Assembly (NCBI GenBank): GCA_964425645.1
Contig: CAYRNC010000023.1
Location: forward strand, 1-20,852
Direction of reading: 5' to 3'
DNA: 20,852 bases
Origin: CAYRNC01 sp964425645
Lineage (GTDB): Bacteria; Bacillota; Clostridia; Peptostreptococcales; Anaerovoracaceae
The notes under the pieces are model-generated. The model was given only the letters and a program-made list of their open reading frames with translations. It was not told the origin of the DNA and did no database searches. Made by a program: the position numbers and the translations under genes. This document shows positions 1 through 6,996 of this stretch, piece by piece (within the stretch, counting starts at the first letter, position 1; each line of letters opens with the position of its first letter).

Positions 1-22
1 ACCCGGAATGGGTCTTTTTTTT
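1..22 (+). terminator. Rho-independent terminator, cut by the window edge
   Basis: A short stem ACCC (1-4) / GGGT (10-13) with loop GGAAT is followed by an eight-base T run at 15-22. The C-T at 14-15 suggests the stem continues into bases left of the window. It would end transcription of an unseen plus-strand gene. Confidence 0.55.
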
Positions 23-29
23 ATTTGTT

Positions 30-62
30 TGGGCAATTCATTTTACAACTTGCCCATTTTTC
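30..62 (+). terminator. Second tandem terminator-like hairpin
   Basis: A 7-bp stem TGGGCAA (30-36) / TTGCCCA (50-56) with a 13-base loop is followed by TTTTTC at 57-62. The T run follows the hairpin only on the plus strand, so it acts as a back-up for the terminator at 1-22 and not as the terminator of the minus-strand transporter ending at 83. Confidence 0.5.
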
Positions 63-82
63 TATAAATTATTCAGAATCGC

Positions 83-1257
83 CTATGAACGATCTTTATG
101 CAAGCCAAAAAACAGGTAAAGAATAATTCCGCAACAATTAAATATGCCGTAAAGTAAATAGACTCCGCAGCCGCCATATTGCTCCATAATGATACCCCCC
201 GCCAATTGACAAATAATAGTTCCGCAATTAGATGACAAAGCAGTGAATAAAGGTATCCCTAAAGATATCATGGGGATACCACCAATTTGGTGATGTAATT
301 TAACGATTCAACAAGGAAAATGCCATTGACAAATCCCTGAAGAAAGAATGTCCCCATTATCCAAAATGCAGCAGGGCCTGTACCATACCAAAGAAAGCGG
401 AATGCTGAAACGCACATAGCAATAAGAATCATGCGTTCAATCGTAAACCTGTCCGCTAATTTCGATGTCCATGCCATAAACGGAGCCTCGCAGGCGGCCA
501 TCAAAAGAAAAGTAAACCCCATGCCGGTCAACGTTCCCCCCTGACCCCTATAAAGAAAGCTGAAATAGGTATTATGCGCGAAGGACGGACCGTTGATAAA
601 AAAAGCAGCGGCAAGCAAGGCCATATATCTTTTGTTGCGCAGAAGATCTGTAAACCCCTTCCTGTCCTTCATAATTTTACCGGGGCATAATGTACCTTCG
701 GTCAACGCAATATGATCGGAATGCTTTCCTCGGCATTTTATAAACGCGATCATAATTAAACCTGCAGACATTAAAAGAAGAAAAAATATGGGAATAACGA
801 ATGTTAAGCCTGACGCCCCTGCGATATACCCTGTAAACCCAACGCCTATTGCATAGCCAATTGCTCCCCATTTACGCGCTGCTCCAAAGGAGTAGTTTAA
901 TTCAATTGTAATTGAATCTATCAACGGAAATATTGGACTTTCAAAGAAAAACACCATCGTGTATATGATGAGAAAAAAGACATATTGTTTAACGGCGATA
1001 AGAGATATTGCAAGTAATGCAGCAAAAAAATAAAGAAACACTACCATCTTTACATTTTTCCCCTGCCTGTGGTAAACGGAACCCCAAACAGGGTTAGATA
1101 AAATCCCCACCGCTGTAGCTGAAGCTGTGACGACGCCGATTTTCCCGCCTGTAAAACCGATGCTGTAAAGATACTGCCCAATAAGGGGGGAAAGAGATCC
1201 TAAAGAGGCATAGGACACCGAATATAGGCTGGGGAAAAAATTTGCTTTGGGTTTCAT
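83..1257 (-). pseudogene. MFS transporter interrupted by a one-base frameshift
   Basis: This is a major facilitator superfamily permease of the LacY/nucleoside-symporter-like (MFS_1_like) kind, with many hydrophobic helices. Substrate unknown. The first frame (268-1257, 329 residues) carries the start MKPKANFF, RBS GGAGGG and the loop NPVWGSVYHRQGK after helix 2, a typical MFS signature region. It stops in the region just before the last two helices. The remaining 62 residues (83-271) continue in another frame and overlap as ATGA. Adding one base to the four-base run at 272-275 (CCCC on the coding strand) joins them into one protein of about 391 residues, the normal 12-helix length. The joined stretch between the conserved KL and LFTA then has the spacing I expect for this family. 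So either the gene is a recent pseudogene, the read has a homopolymer error, or two coupled chains are made. Confidence 0.75.
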
Positions 1258-1291
1258 TATATCCCTCCGGCAGGAAGCAGACCGTTAAATT

Positions 1292-1320
1292 ATTCTATCA
1301 AATTAACGAATAGTCGGCAA
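1292..1320 (-). promoter_or_regulatory. Sigma-A-like promoter for the MFS gene
   Basis: On the minus strand TTGCCG (1315-1320) is followed after 17 bp by TAGAAT (1292-1297), with an upstream TGA giving an extended -10. It lies about 35 bases before the transporter start. The 106-bp gap is divergent; I found no convincing plus-strand promoter for the DUF421 gene. Confidence 0.45.
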
Positions 1321-1363
1321 ACAGTTTGGAAAAACTAACCGGAAATATAAGGAGGAAAAAATA

Positions 1364-2080
1364 ATGCTAAACATCCTGCTGCGCACGGTCATACTTTATT
1401 CGGTAGCGCTGTTCATTATTCGCGTTATGGGAAAAGGGGATCTTTCCAGAATGGATCCCTTTCAGATAGTGGTATTATTTATGATTGCCGAATTAGCGGC
1501 CCTTCCCATTGAAACCCCGGATATTTCGCTATTTACAGGACTGACTGCACTGTTAACACTTCTGTTGCTTGATGTAGCTATTTCTTTTTTAGCTTTAAAG
1601 ATTCCGGCTTTCAAAAGAATTATAACCGGTAAGGCAAGCATATTAATAAAGAACGGAATGATCAATGAAAAAGAAATGAAGCGCCTTCGAATCTCCGCGG
1701 ATGATCTCGCCGAACAGCTGCGGTTAAAAAACTTCCCGTCCATTGCGGATGTAGATTATGCCATTATGGAATCAAACGGTGATCTCAGCGTAGTGCCTAA
1801 ACCCAGTAAAAGTCCCGTAACTAAAAAAGATTTAGGCATATCATCGCAAAAGGAGAAGCTGCCTTTAATTGTAATCGCTGACGGAAAAATTTATGAATCC
1901 AATCTGGCCAAGATCGAGATCGATAAATCATTTTTGCTGGGTCAGTTAGCGGTGAAGGGTGTTAAAGATTATAAAGAAATTTTCCTTTGTTTCAGCGATG
2001 AAATGGGCCAGCTCCACATATATCCCAAGGCAATCCAAAACGGAAAAGAAAAAACATCAGAAGGATGGGATATATTATGA
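1364..2080 (+). CDS. DUF421 (YetF-like) membrane protein
   Basis: The protein has 238 residues. Residues 1-80 form about three membrane helices, with the family's early RVMGKGDLSRMDPFQ motif after helix 1 and a PIETPD loop. From about residue 85 a soluble alpha/beta domain follows, with the LLKNGMI-like and RLRISADDLAEQLR stretches of the DUF421 domain, then a second small C-terminal repeat (LGQLAVKGVKDYKEI). The start is set by AAGGAGG at 1349-1355. The stop overlaps the next gene as ATGA, so the two are translationally coupled. The biochemical role of DUF421 proteins is poorly known. Some relatives (YetF, the 2Duf protein of spoVA-2mob elements) are linked to spore membranes and heat resistance, so a spore role here is inference only. 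Confidence 0.85.
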   Translation: MLNILLRTVILYSVALFIIRVMGKGDLSRMDPFQIVVLFMIAELAALPIETPDISLFTGLTALLTLLLLDVAISFLALKIPAFKRIITGKASILIKNGMINEKEMKRLRISADDLAEQLRLKNFPSIADVDYAIMESNGDLSVVPKPSKSPVTKKDLGISSQKEKLPLIVIADGKIYESNLAKIEIDKSFLLGQLAVKGVKDYKEIFLCFSDEMGQLHIYPKAIQNGKEKTSEGWDIL

Positions 2081-2460
2081 GATCACTAGTAATTTCTGTT
2101 GTTGCCCTGATGGTGATCATTATACCCTGGGCAATATTTATAAATGATGCAGGACGCGATCTGGAAAGCATGATTGATACCGTTAAGAACACAGCTATAA
2201 AGGAAGCACTGGCTGAAAACTGGCAAGAGGCCGAAAAAGCGCTGAGTTACGTGTCGAACAAATGGTACGATGGAAGAAAAGGATTTTCCATATTTCTTGA
2301 TGCGCAATCCATTGACGATATAGAATGTTCACTGGCGAGGGCACAGGCATATGTACACGCACAGGAAAAAGGATCTGCCTTGGGTGAAATGGCATACCTC
2401 CACCATCAACTTATTTTCCTTTTAGAAAATGAAACAACGAAGCTTGAAAACATATTGTAA
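2077..2460 (+). CDS. DUF4363 family membrane-anchored protein
   Basis: The protein has 127 residues from the ATG at 2077. An in-frame ATG at 2065 exists, but AAGGATGG at 2061-2068 sits correctly for 2077, which also overlaps the DUF421 stop. Residues 1-24 form one hydrophobic helix (signal anchor). The rest is a mostly helical, charged domain with WQEAEKAL and KWYDGRKGF, typical of DUF4363. These proteins recur beside DUF421 genes in Clostridia, which suggests a two-part membrane complex; function is unknown. The 3' end holds the -35 of the folT promoter. Confidence 0.75.
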   Translation: MRSLVISVVALMVIIIPWAIFINDAGRDLESMIDTVKNTAIKEALAENWQEAEKALSYVSNKWYDGRKGFSIFLDAQSIDDIECSLARAQAYVHAQEKGSALGEMAYLHHQLIFLLENETTKLENIL

Positions 2461-2472
2461 TTATGATATTCT
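2444..2472 (+). promoter_or_regulatory. Sigma-A promoter of the THF riboswitch-folT unit
   Basis: TTGAAA (2444-2449), a 17-bp spacer and TATTCT (2467-2472). Seven bases after the -10 is 2479, exactly where the riboswitch stem P1 begins, which supports both calls. The -35 lies inside the end of the DUF4363 gene. Confidence 0.65.
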
Positions 2473-2478
2473 CCGTCT

Positions 2479-2592
2479 TGTAGAGTAAATATTGTGCGCT
2501 TGTTATATCAATTGACATGAAGTGTCATGGGATGGGATGTTGCCCATGAACGAAAAACCTTAGGTTTGCGATACAATATTGCGTCCGCTGCA
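2479..2592 (+). promoter_or_regulatory. Tetrahydrofolate (THF-I) riboswitch aptamer
   Basis: This binds reduced folates and controls folT. Visible parts: P1 TGTAG (2479-2483) / CTGCA (2588-2592); P2 AATATTGT (2488-2495) / ACAATATT (2573-2580), extended by CGC/GCG; P3 CATGGG (2526-2531) / CCCATG (2543-2548), capped by the conserved loop ATGGGATGTTG; a P4-like hairpin AAACC-TTA-GGTTT (about 2555-2567); and the conserved GCGTCCGCT element before the 3' end of P1. These match the known folT THF aptamer in order and in the conserved loop and tail. Unusual: about 24 extra bases between P2 and P3, including a TGACA/TGTCA mini-hairpin (2513-2527). Confidence 0.85.
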
Positions 2593-2617
2593 TTAAAGGA
2601 GATGGCTCAAAATATCG

Positions 2618-2661
2618 CTCCCTTCTTTAGTGTAGTATAGCACTATGAAATTAGAAGGGAG
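2618..2661 (+). promoter_or_regulatory. RBS-sequestering hairpin (riboswitch expression platform)
   Basis: CTCCCTTCT (2618-2626) pairs perfectly over 9 bp with AGAAGGGAG (2653-2661), the Shine-Dalgarno of folT. An inner stem AGTG (2629-2632) / CACT (2641-2644) extends it. No T run follows, so control is likely at translation initiation. A GGAG at 2598-2601, just after the aptamer, could pair with CTCC and act as a weak anti-sequestor. Confidence 0.7.
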
Positions 2662-2667
2662 TTTCCA

Positions 2668-3168
2668 ATGAAAAAACAAAGCACAAAAACTTTGATGCTT
2701 ATGGCCCTATTTGCGGCTATAAGCATCGTTCTTACGCGTTTCCTGGGGTTCTATCTTACGAATAGTATACGCATAAGTTTTGGCGGAATTCCGATTATCT
2801 TGGCCTCACTTTTGTTTGGCCCGATAGCGGGGGGCTTTACCGGTTTAGTAGCAGACATACTCGGCGCTACACTCTTTTCCCCCCTGGGATACTTCCCGCC
2901 GCTTACAATTCCACCTGTAATCATAGGTATAGTGCCTGCACTCCTAAAACCTGCACTGTTAAACAAGATTACGTTTATAAGAATGTATCTTATCATACTG
3001 ATAACAGATATCATTGCCGGAATCGCAGTCACTACATATATACTGTCCCACATGTATGGAACCGGGTTTTACGAGCTATTAACGGTTCGAACCCCCGTTG
3101 CATTGGCAGTTTCCGTTGTGGAAGGCATTATAGTCTACGGTCTTTATAAACGATTAAGAAAGATATAA
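2668..3168 (+). CDS. folT: Folate ECF transporter S component FolT
   Basis: The protein has 166 residues with about six membrane helices, the normal size for an S component. It binds folate and docks on a shared ECF module (EcfT, EcfA, EcfA') encoded elsewhere; none of these is in the window. Supporting motifs: RISFGGIPIILASLLFGP, then GGFTGLVADILGATLF, then GYFPPLTIPP, the characteristic first half of FolT-family proteins. The start is fixed by AGAAGGGAG, 6 bases upstream, which is the strand locked by the regulatory hairpin. The THF riboswitch ahead of it gives independent support for folate as substrate. It ends only 17 bp from the convergent activase gene. Confidence 0.9.
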   Translation: MKKQSTKTLMLMALFAAISIVLTRFLGFYLTNSIRISFGGIPIILASLLFGPIAGGFTGLVADILGATLFSPLGYFPPLTIPPVIIGIVPALLKPALLNKITFIRMYLIILITDIIAGIAVTTYILSHMYGTGFYELLTVRTPVALAVSVVEGIIVYGLYKRLRKI

Positions 3169-3185
3169 AAATGTGGATTGACCTC

Positions 3186-4130
3186 CTATTGATATTTTCC
3201 GCACCGATCCGAAAAACATCCCAGTTTTGTATCCCCGGAATAAAGAATCATAACTTGACATTGGTTGTCGCAATCCATGCACTGAAAATATTTGCTTTTA
3301 ACAGGCTTCATGCAAGCCTCAAACCCGCGAAAATGACTTTTGCCCTTTTGGGTAAAAGTTTTTTCTTTCGCCAAAATCGCAGCTCCGAATGCCCCCATAA
3401 CCTTATGGTATGAAGGCACTATAACCTCGCAACCCAATTCGTCTTCAAACGCTTTTTTAATTCCCTCGTTTGCAGCAACCCCGCCCTGAAAGCATACTTT
3501 TCCTTCAATACGCTTTCCCTTTGCCACATTTGAAAGATAATTTCTCACCAAAGCTTTCGACATACCTGCAATGATATCCTCTATATTACATCCCAACTGC
3601 TGCTTATGTATGATGTCCGACTCCGCAAACACCGCACATCTGCCAGCTATATCCACGGGATTTTTAGATAAGGATGCCAGCCTGCCCAAATCCCCAACAT
3701 CATAACCTAACCGCTCTGCCTGCCTGTCTAAAAATGAACCTGTACCTGCTGCACATACTGTATTCATTGCAAAATCCGATACTGTTCCGTTTCTCAGCAG
3801 GATTATCTTCGAATCCTGGCCGCCGATCTCTAAAATAGTTCGTATATCGCGATCAAAAGCCGAAGCCGCAACGGCATGCGCCGTTATCTCGTTTTTTACC
3901 ACATCACCGCCCACTATAGCCGATGCCAGCGCCCTTCCGCTTCCGGTTGTCCCTACACCCTTAATATCCTCGTTCCTGCAACTTACCGATAGCTTCTTAA
4001 GCCCTGCTTTGACTGATTCAATGGGCATTCCTTTCGTATGAAGATAACACTGCTCAACAATTTTCAAGTCATTATTGATCACCACAAAGTTCGTGCTGAC
4101 TGAGCCGACATCAACCCCTAAATAGAACAT
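3186..4130 (-). CDS. 2-hydroxyacyl-CoA dehydratase activase (HgdC/COG1924 family)
   Basis: An ATP-hydrolysing [4Fe-4S] protein of the actin/Hsp70 (ASKHA) fold that fires single electrons into a dehydratase-like partner. The 314 residues open with the phosphate-binding LGVDVGSVSTNF, followed by EIGGQDSK (101-108) and CAAGTGSFLDRQAERLG (126-142). Cys126 and Cys165 (GRCAVFAESD) occupy the positions that hold the cluster between two subunits in known activases; FQGGVAAN lies near 214-221. After the core comes an extra Cys-rich tail (Cys273, 284, 287, 291, 305, 310), longer than HgdC, which may hold another metal centre. The start overlaps the upstream gene by 20 bp. The best GGAGG is about 20 bases away, so translation is probably coupled. 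It is last in an apparent operon with the two DUF2229 genes. Confidence 0.87.
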   Translation of the reverse strand: MFYLGVDVGSVSTNFVVINNDLKIVEQCYLHTKGMPIESVKAGLKKLSVSCRNEDIKGVGTTGSGRALASAIVGGDVVKNEITAHAVAASAFDRDIRTILEIGGQDSKIILLRNGTVSDFAMNTVCAAGTGSFLDRQAERLGYDVGDLGRLASLSKNPVDIAGRCAVFAESDIIHKQQLGCNIEDIIAGMSKALVRNYLSNVAKGKRIEGKVCFQGGVAANEGIKKAFEDELGCEVIVPSYHKVMGAFGAAILAKEKTFTQKGKSHFRGFEACMKPVKSKYFQCMDCDNQCQVMILYSGDTKLGCFSDRCGKYQ

Positions 4131-5232
4131 ATTTTTTTCTATTACACTGTCCTCCTCTTATCACCTTGTTTCTTAATAGCATATCCGTAAAGGCTTCGAT
4201 TCGGGTAATATATCCCTCCTCCATAGACATTTCATCAAATATAATGGACAAAACAGGGAGGTCGTCATCCCTGTTTACGCCGTCAAAAATTGATTTGGCA
4301 ACTATTTCAGGCATACATCCCACGGGCAAAAGGTGAATAATCCCGTCGAACCTGCCTTTTCTGTATTTATGGATTTCACCCACGGTTTCCTTTGCGTAGC
4401 CTCCTATACAGCAGGCTAAATAGGAATTTCTTTTTCTCTCTGCTAATAGAGCCCCGAAAGGATTTGCAACGGTTCGGTCAATCCACCAACCTATCGATAT
4501 TTGTTTTTCAAAAGCTATTCCCATATCCATTAATCGCTCCTCAATGCATTGATTCCCGAAAGATTCTATACAGGTATATATTTCTCCAGTAACAAGCAAT
4601 CTAAGCGGATTGCGGGAGGTATCCAGGTCGGCATCTTTCAACTTTGTAAAATTATCATCTATCAAGCGCCTGGCTTCTTTAATATCTGATGCTTCCTCAA
4701 TTCCAAATCTGCAGGCCCTCACAATTTTTTTGCAGGTACCGGGGATTATTTCATAAGCGCATTTAATCCTGGCAAGCCTTTCAAGCTTTTCAAATTCTTT
4801 TATGACCCCGTATATCCCTGTCAACGCAAACAGGATATGATATATGCTGCATTTGCACTCCGTCACGGTTTCCCGGAGCCTGTGCAGCAATTCTTTTATT
4901 CCAATGGACGCCGCCGAATCCAGCAGTATCCATCTATAGTTATATCCATGCTCGCTCAGAACAACCCTGAGCAGCTCCCCGTATTCACCGAGGCGGCAGG
5001 GGCCCATAGTAGCCGGCATTATCACCGTATCCGCACCTTTTTCCCAGGAAGAAATTAAGTTGTCAACCATCAACTTAAAAGGAAGGCATATTTCCTCGGG
5101 AGATAATAGGGAACCCCTTTCAAGTCCTTTCCTGCTGTTTGGGGCGGGGATAACCGGTTCTATTCCAATCTCGCGCAAGAAAAGCCTCGCATACCTGTGG
5201 CTGTCACCAAACCTTGGGAATGTAATTTTCAA
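4111..5232 (-). CDS. DUF2229 / COG3581 CoA-activase-associated protein
   Basis: A relative of the 2-hydroxyglutaryl-CoA dehydratase and benzoyl-CoA reductase subunits, substrate unknown. I start it at TTG 5232 (LKITFPRFG), which has AAGGAG 7 bases upstream. The ATG 13 codons earlier has no RBS and lies deeper inside the preceding gene. Length is 373 residues. Family marks: EEICLPFK near 45-52, MGPCRLGEYG near 87-96, SFGNQCIEERL, LLPVGCMPEIVAKS near 318-331, and DEMSMEEGYITRIEAFTD near 346-363. The cysteines in these motifs are candidate Fe-S ligands. It overlaps the upstream COG3580 gene by 29 bp and the downstream activase by 20 bp, so the three are likely made together as one complex. Confidence 0.82.
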   Translation of the reverse strand: MKITFPRFGDSHRYARLFLREIGIEPVIPAPNSRKGLERGSLLSPEEICLPFKLMVDNLISSWEKGADTVIMPATMGPCRLGEYGELLRVVLSEHGYNYRWILLDSAASIGIKELLHRLRETVTECKCSIYHILFALTGIYGVIKEFEKLERLARIKCAYEIIPGTCKKIVRACRFGIEEASDIKEARRLIDDNFTKLKDADLDTSRNPLRLLVTGEIYTCIESFGNQCIEERLMDMGIAFEKQISIGWWIDRTVANPFGALLAERKRNSYLACCIGGYAKETVGEIHKYRKGRFDGIIHLLPVGCMPEIVAKSIFDGVNRDDDLPVLSIIFDEMSMEEGYITRIEAFTDMLLRNKVIRGGQCNRKKYVLFRG

Positions 5233-6163
5233 ATTGCTTTCTCCTTTCCAACAGATCGACGAAAGCCTCAATTCTGGTGTTTATGCCGGCTTCTCCCGTA
5301 TGTTCATCCAATTTCACTACCAGCATGGGAAATTCGCCAATTCTGTTTCTGATCATTTCGATGGTGAAAGAATCCGTTCCGCAGCAAAATGATGAAACAT
5401 ACACTATTCCATCTATCATTTTTGAATCCACAAGATAACCGGCAGCCCCGTAATAATCTTTAAAAAACCGCCAGTATGGCTTCTTTATGAGTCCACCGAA
5501 CTGATCTTCAGTCATTTCACGTGACAGGCCTTCGGAGGAAAAGACAACAACCCCCATCCGTTTCAACTTCATAATCAGATCCATATTCACAAAAGGATCC
5601 AATGTGTTATAGGGATGTCCAAGGAGACCGACAGAAAGCACATTCCCGCGATCTTTTACAACAGATTGAATTTTTTCCTTCACTGTATCCCTTTTTTCCA
5701 TGTCGAAAAACTTATGATAGGCCTGATCGAAGGCTGACTTCAAAACCTTTCGTGATATCCCAATCGCTACCCCATCTTTAACCATGGCCTTTTTAAATCG
5801 ATCCTTATCGTTCATATACACCGGACTCGTAAATGCCAACCCGCTTTTCTCTTTGTTCCCTGCTCCGCTTCCTACTAATTCAGGGAGGCCGGCAAATTTA
5901 GGGCAGATAGATTCTCCGAATTCACATTTCATAAGACGAAGTACCGCTACATAATCGCAAGACTCCTGAAGTCTGGACACCTGCCCATGAAAAATTTTAA
6001 CCGGCAGACAGGCTTCATCTACACAGGTTCTGATTCCTTTCTCAAGAGTCTTCCGATCAGATGGACCTGAATAGGAAATATCCGCCCCAATCAATCCAAA
6101 AAACTCCCTTATAAACGTTTCATAGCGACGAAACAACAGGCCTTCCGGAATACCTATCCGCAT
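5204..6163 (-). CDS. DUF2229 / COG3580 CoA-activase-associated protein
   Basis: The second dehydratase-like partner, 319 residues from ATG 6163 (MRIGIPEGLLF) with GGGAG 5 bases upstream. An upstream in-frame ATG at 6199 lies in a hairpin and lacks an RBS. Visible motifs: CVDEACLPVKIFHGQV near 37-52, ICPKFAGLPELV near 85-96, LLGHPYNTLDPFVNMD near 183-198, SSFCCGTDSFT near 258-268, and DEHTGEAGINTRIEAFVDLL near 286-305, which is a hallmark of the family. Cysteines in these motifs probably bind Fe-S. Many anaerobes carry these domains fused to the activase in one large protein; here they are separate genes. Role unknown; reduction or dehydration of an acyl-CoA-like compound is inference. Confidence 0.82.
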   Translation of the reverse strand: MRIGIPEGLLFRRYETFIREFFGLIGADISYSGPSDRKTLEKGIRTCVDEACLPVKIFHGQVSRLQESCDYVAVLRLMKCEFGESICPKFAGLPELVGSGAGNKEKSGLAFTSPVYMNDKDRFKKAMVKDGVAIGISRKVLKSAFDQAYHKFFDMEKRDTVKEKIQSVVKDRGNVLSVGLLGHPYNTLDPFVNMDLIMKLKRMGVVVFSSEGLSREMTEDQFGGLIKKPYWRFFKDYYGAAGYLVDSKMIDGIVYVSSFCCGTDSFTIEMIRNRIGEFPMLVVKLDEHTGEAGINTRIEAFVDLLERRKQFENYIPKVW

Positions 6164-6184
6164 ATTTTCTCCCAATAAACAATA

Positions 6185-6217
6185 TAACGGCAAATGCATT
6201 CGATGCGTCCGCCGTTA
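6185..6217 (-). repeat. Intergenic inverted repeat ahead of the DUF2229 genes
   Basis: TAACGGC (6185-6191) / GCCGTTA (6211-6217) encloses a second stem GCAT (6196-6199) / ATGC (6203-6206) with loop TCG. It sits in the 93-bp gap between the bactofilin gene and the first DUF2229 gene. Only a poor U-rich tail follows on the minus strand, so it may be a leaky terminator, an mRNA-stability hairpin or an operator. Confidence 0.5.
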
Positions 6218-6256
6218 GTTATTATTGCCGCTTATTACAGTTCTATAACCCTTTGT

Positions 6257-6973
6257 TCAATCGTTTTCTTCTGAATCCGCCTGCTTCATCAGTTTTGTAA
6301 GATAGGCAGGCCCCTCATCCATGTCTTTGTCGGTTTGAAAATCTGCGTCTTTATCAGAATCAGAAAAAGTTTGACCGTTGAAATCCTCATCGTGAATCGG
6401 AACAGAAAGGATGTTAAGTTCGCCCTTCAGGCCGGCCCCGGCCTCAACGGATATCGTTTTTGAAGTCACATTCCCTAAAATCAGCGCATTTTTCCTAAAC
6501 ACCGCCGCATCCTCTGCCTTGATATCGCCCTTGACCCTCCCGCTAATCTCAATGTTTGCAGCATAAATGCTTCCTATCGCTATGGATTTTCCATCAATAT
6601 TTAACAATCCGGAGGCATTTATATTGCCCTTAACAGAACTATGGCAAAGCGTGATGTTTGCAGCCTTTACGTCTCCTTCTATAATTCCCTTCGAAATAAT
6701 ATCCTTGGTTGTAGTTACGTTGCCCTTAATCCGCCCGTTTACCTGAATGCTGGAATCGCCGTAAACTGAGCCCTCTATGGTGGTCCCTTCTGCGATAACA
6801 GAGTAGACTCCCGCCCTGCTGCCAGGCTCCGTTGTTACCCCGTAGCTGACAGTCTTGATTTCGCCTTTTTGCAGATCCTGCTCCCTATGACCTTCATCGA
6901 CTTCCTCACTTGATGTAAATTTGCCTGCCATCAGCTCATTTACCGCCGTCTTGAAATTGCTTCGTGTTCCCAT
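6257..6973 (-). CDS. Bactofilin (polymer-forming cytoskeletal protein)
   Basis: The protein has 238 residues. A charged, probably disordered N-terminus (1-55) is followed by a bactofilin beta-helix core (about 58-190) made of short repeats such as GTTIEGSVYGDSSIQVNGRIKG, read here as consecutive turns (IEGDVKA, VKGNINA, ISGRVKGDIKA, ILGNVTS). A long acidic C-terminal tail rich in Asp and Glu follows. Bactofilins polymerise without nucleotide and scaffold cell-wall enzymes at the membrane. It has GGAGG 6 bases before the ATG and lies 23 bp after the polysaccharide deacetylase stop, so the pair is one transcript; the deacetylase is a plausible client. Confidence 0.88.
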   Translation of the reverse strand: MGTRSNFKTAVNELMAGKFTSSEEVDEGHREQDLQKGEIKTVSYGVTTEPGSRAGVYSVIAEGTTIEGSVYGDSSIQVNGRIKGNVTTTKDIISKGIIEGDVKAANITLCHSSVKGNINASGLLNIDGKSIAIGSIYAANIEISGRVKGDIKAEDAAVFRKNALILGNVTSKTISVEAGAGLKGELNILSVPIHDEDFNGQTFSDSDKDADFQTDKDMDEGPAYLTKLMKQADSEEND

Positions 6974-6996
6974 ATCCTACCTCCGTAAAAATTGTA

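Noticed and set aside
1462..1743. Minus-strand open frame inside the DUF421 gene
   Set aside because: Antisense to a recognised gene, low complexity, no RBS.
3171..3413. Plus-strand open frame of 80 codons after folT
   Set aside because: It lies wholly opposite the activase tail, has no RBS or recognisable domain, and the minus-strand protein is clearly conserved.
4837..5392. Plus-strand open frames opposite the two DUF2229 genes
   Set aside because: They are antisense shadows of genes with clear family motifs, and they lack ribosome binding sites.
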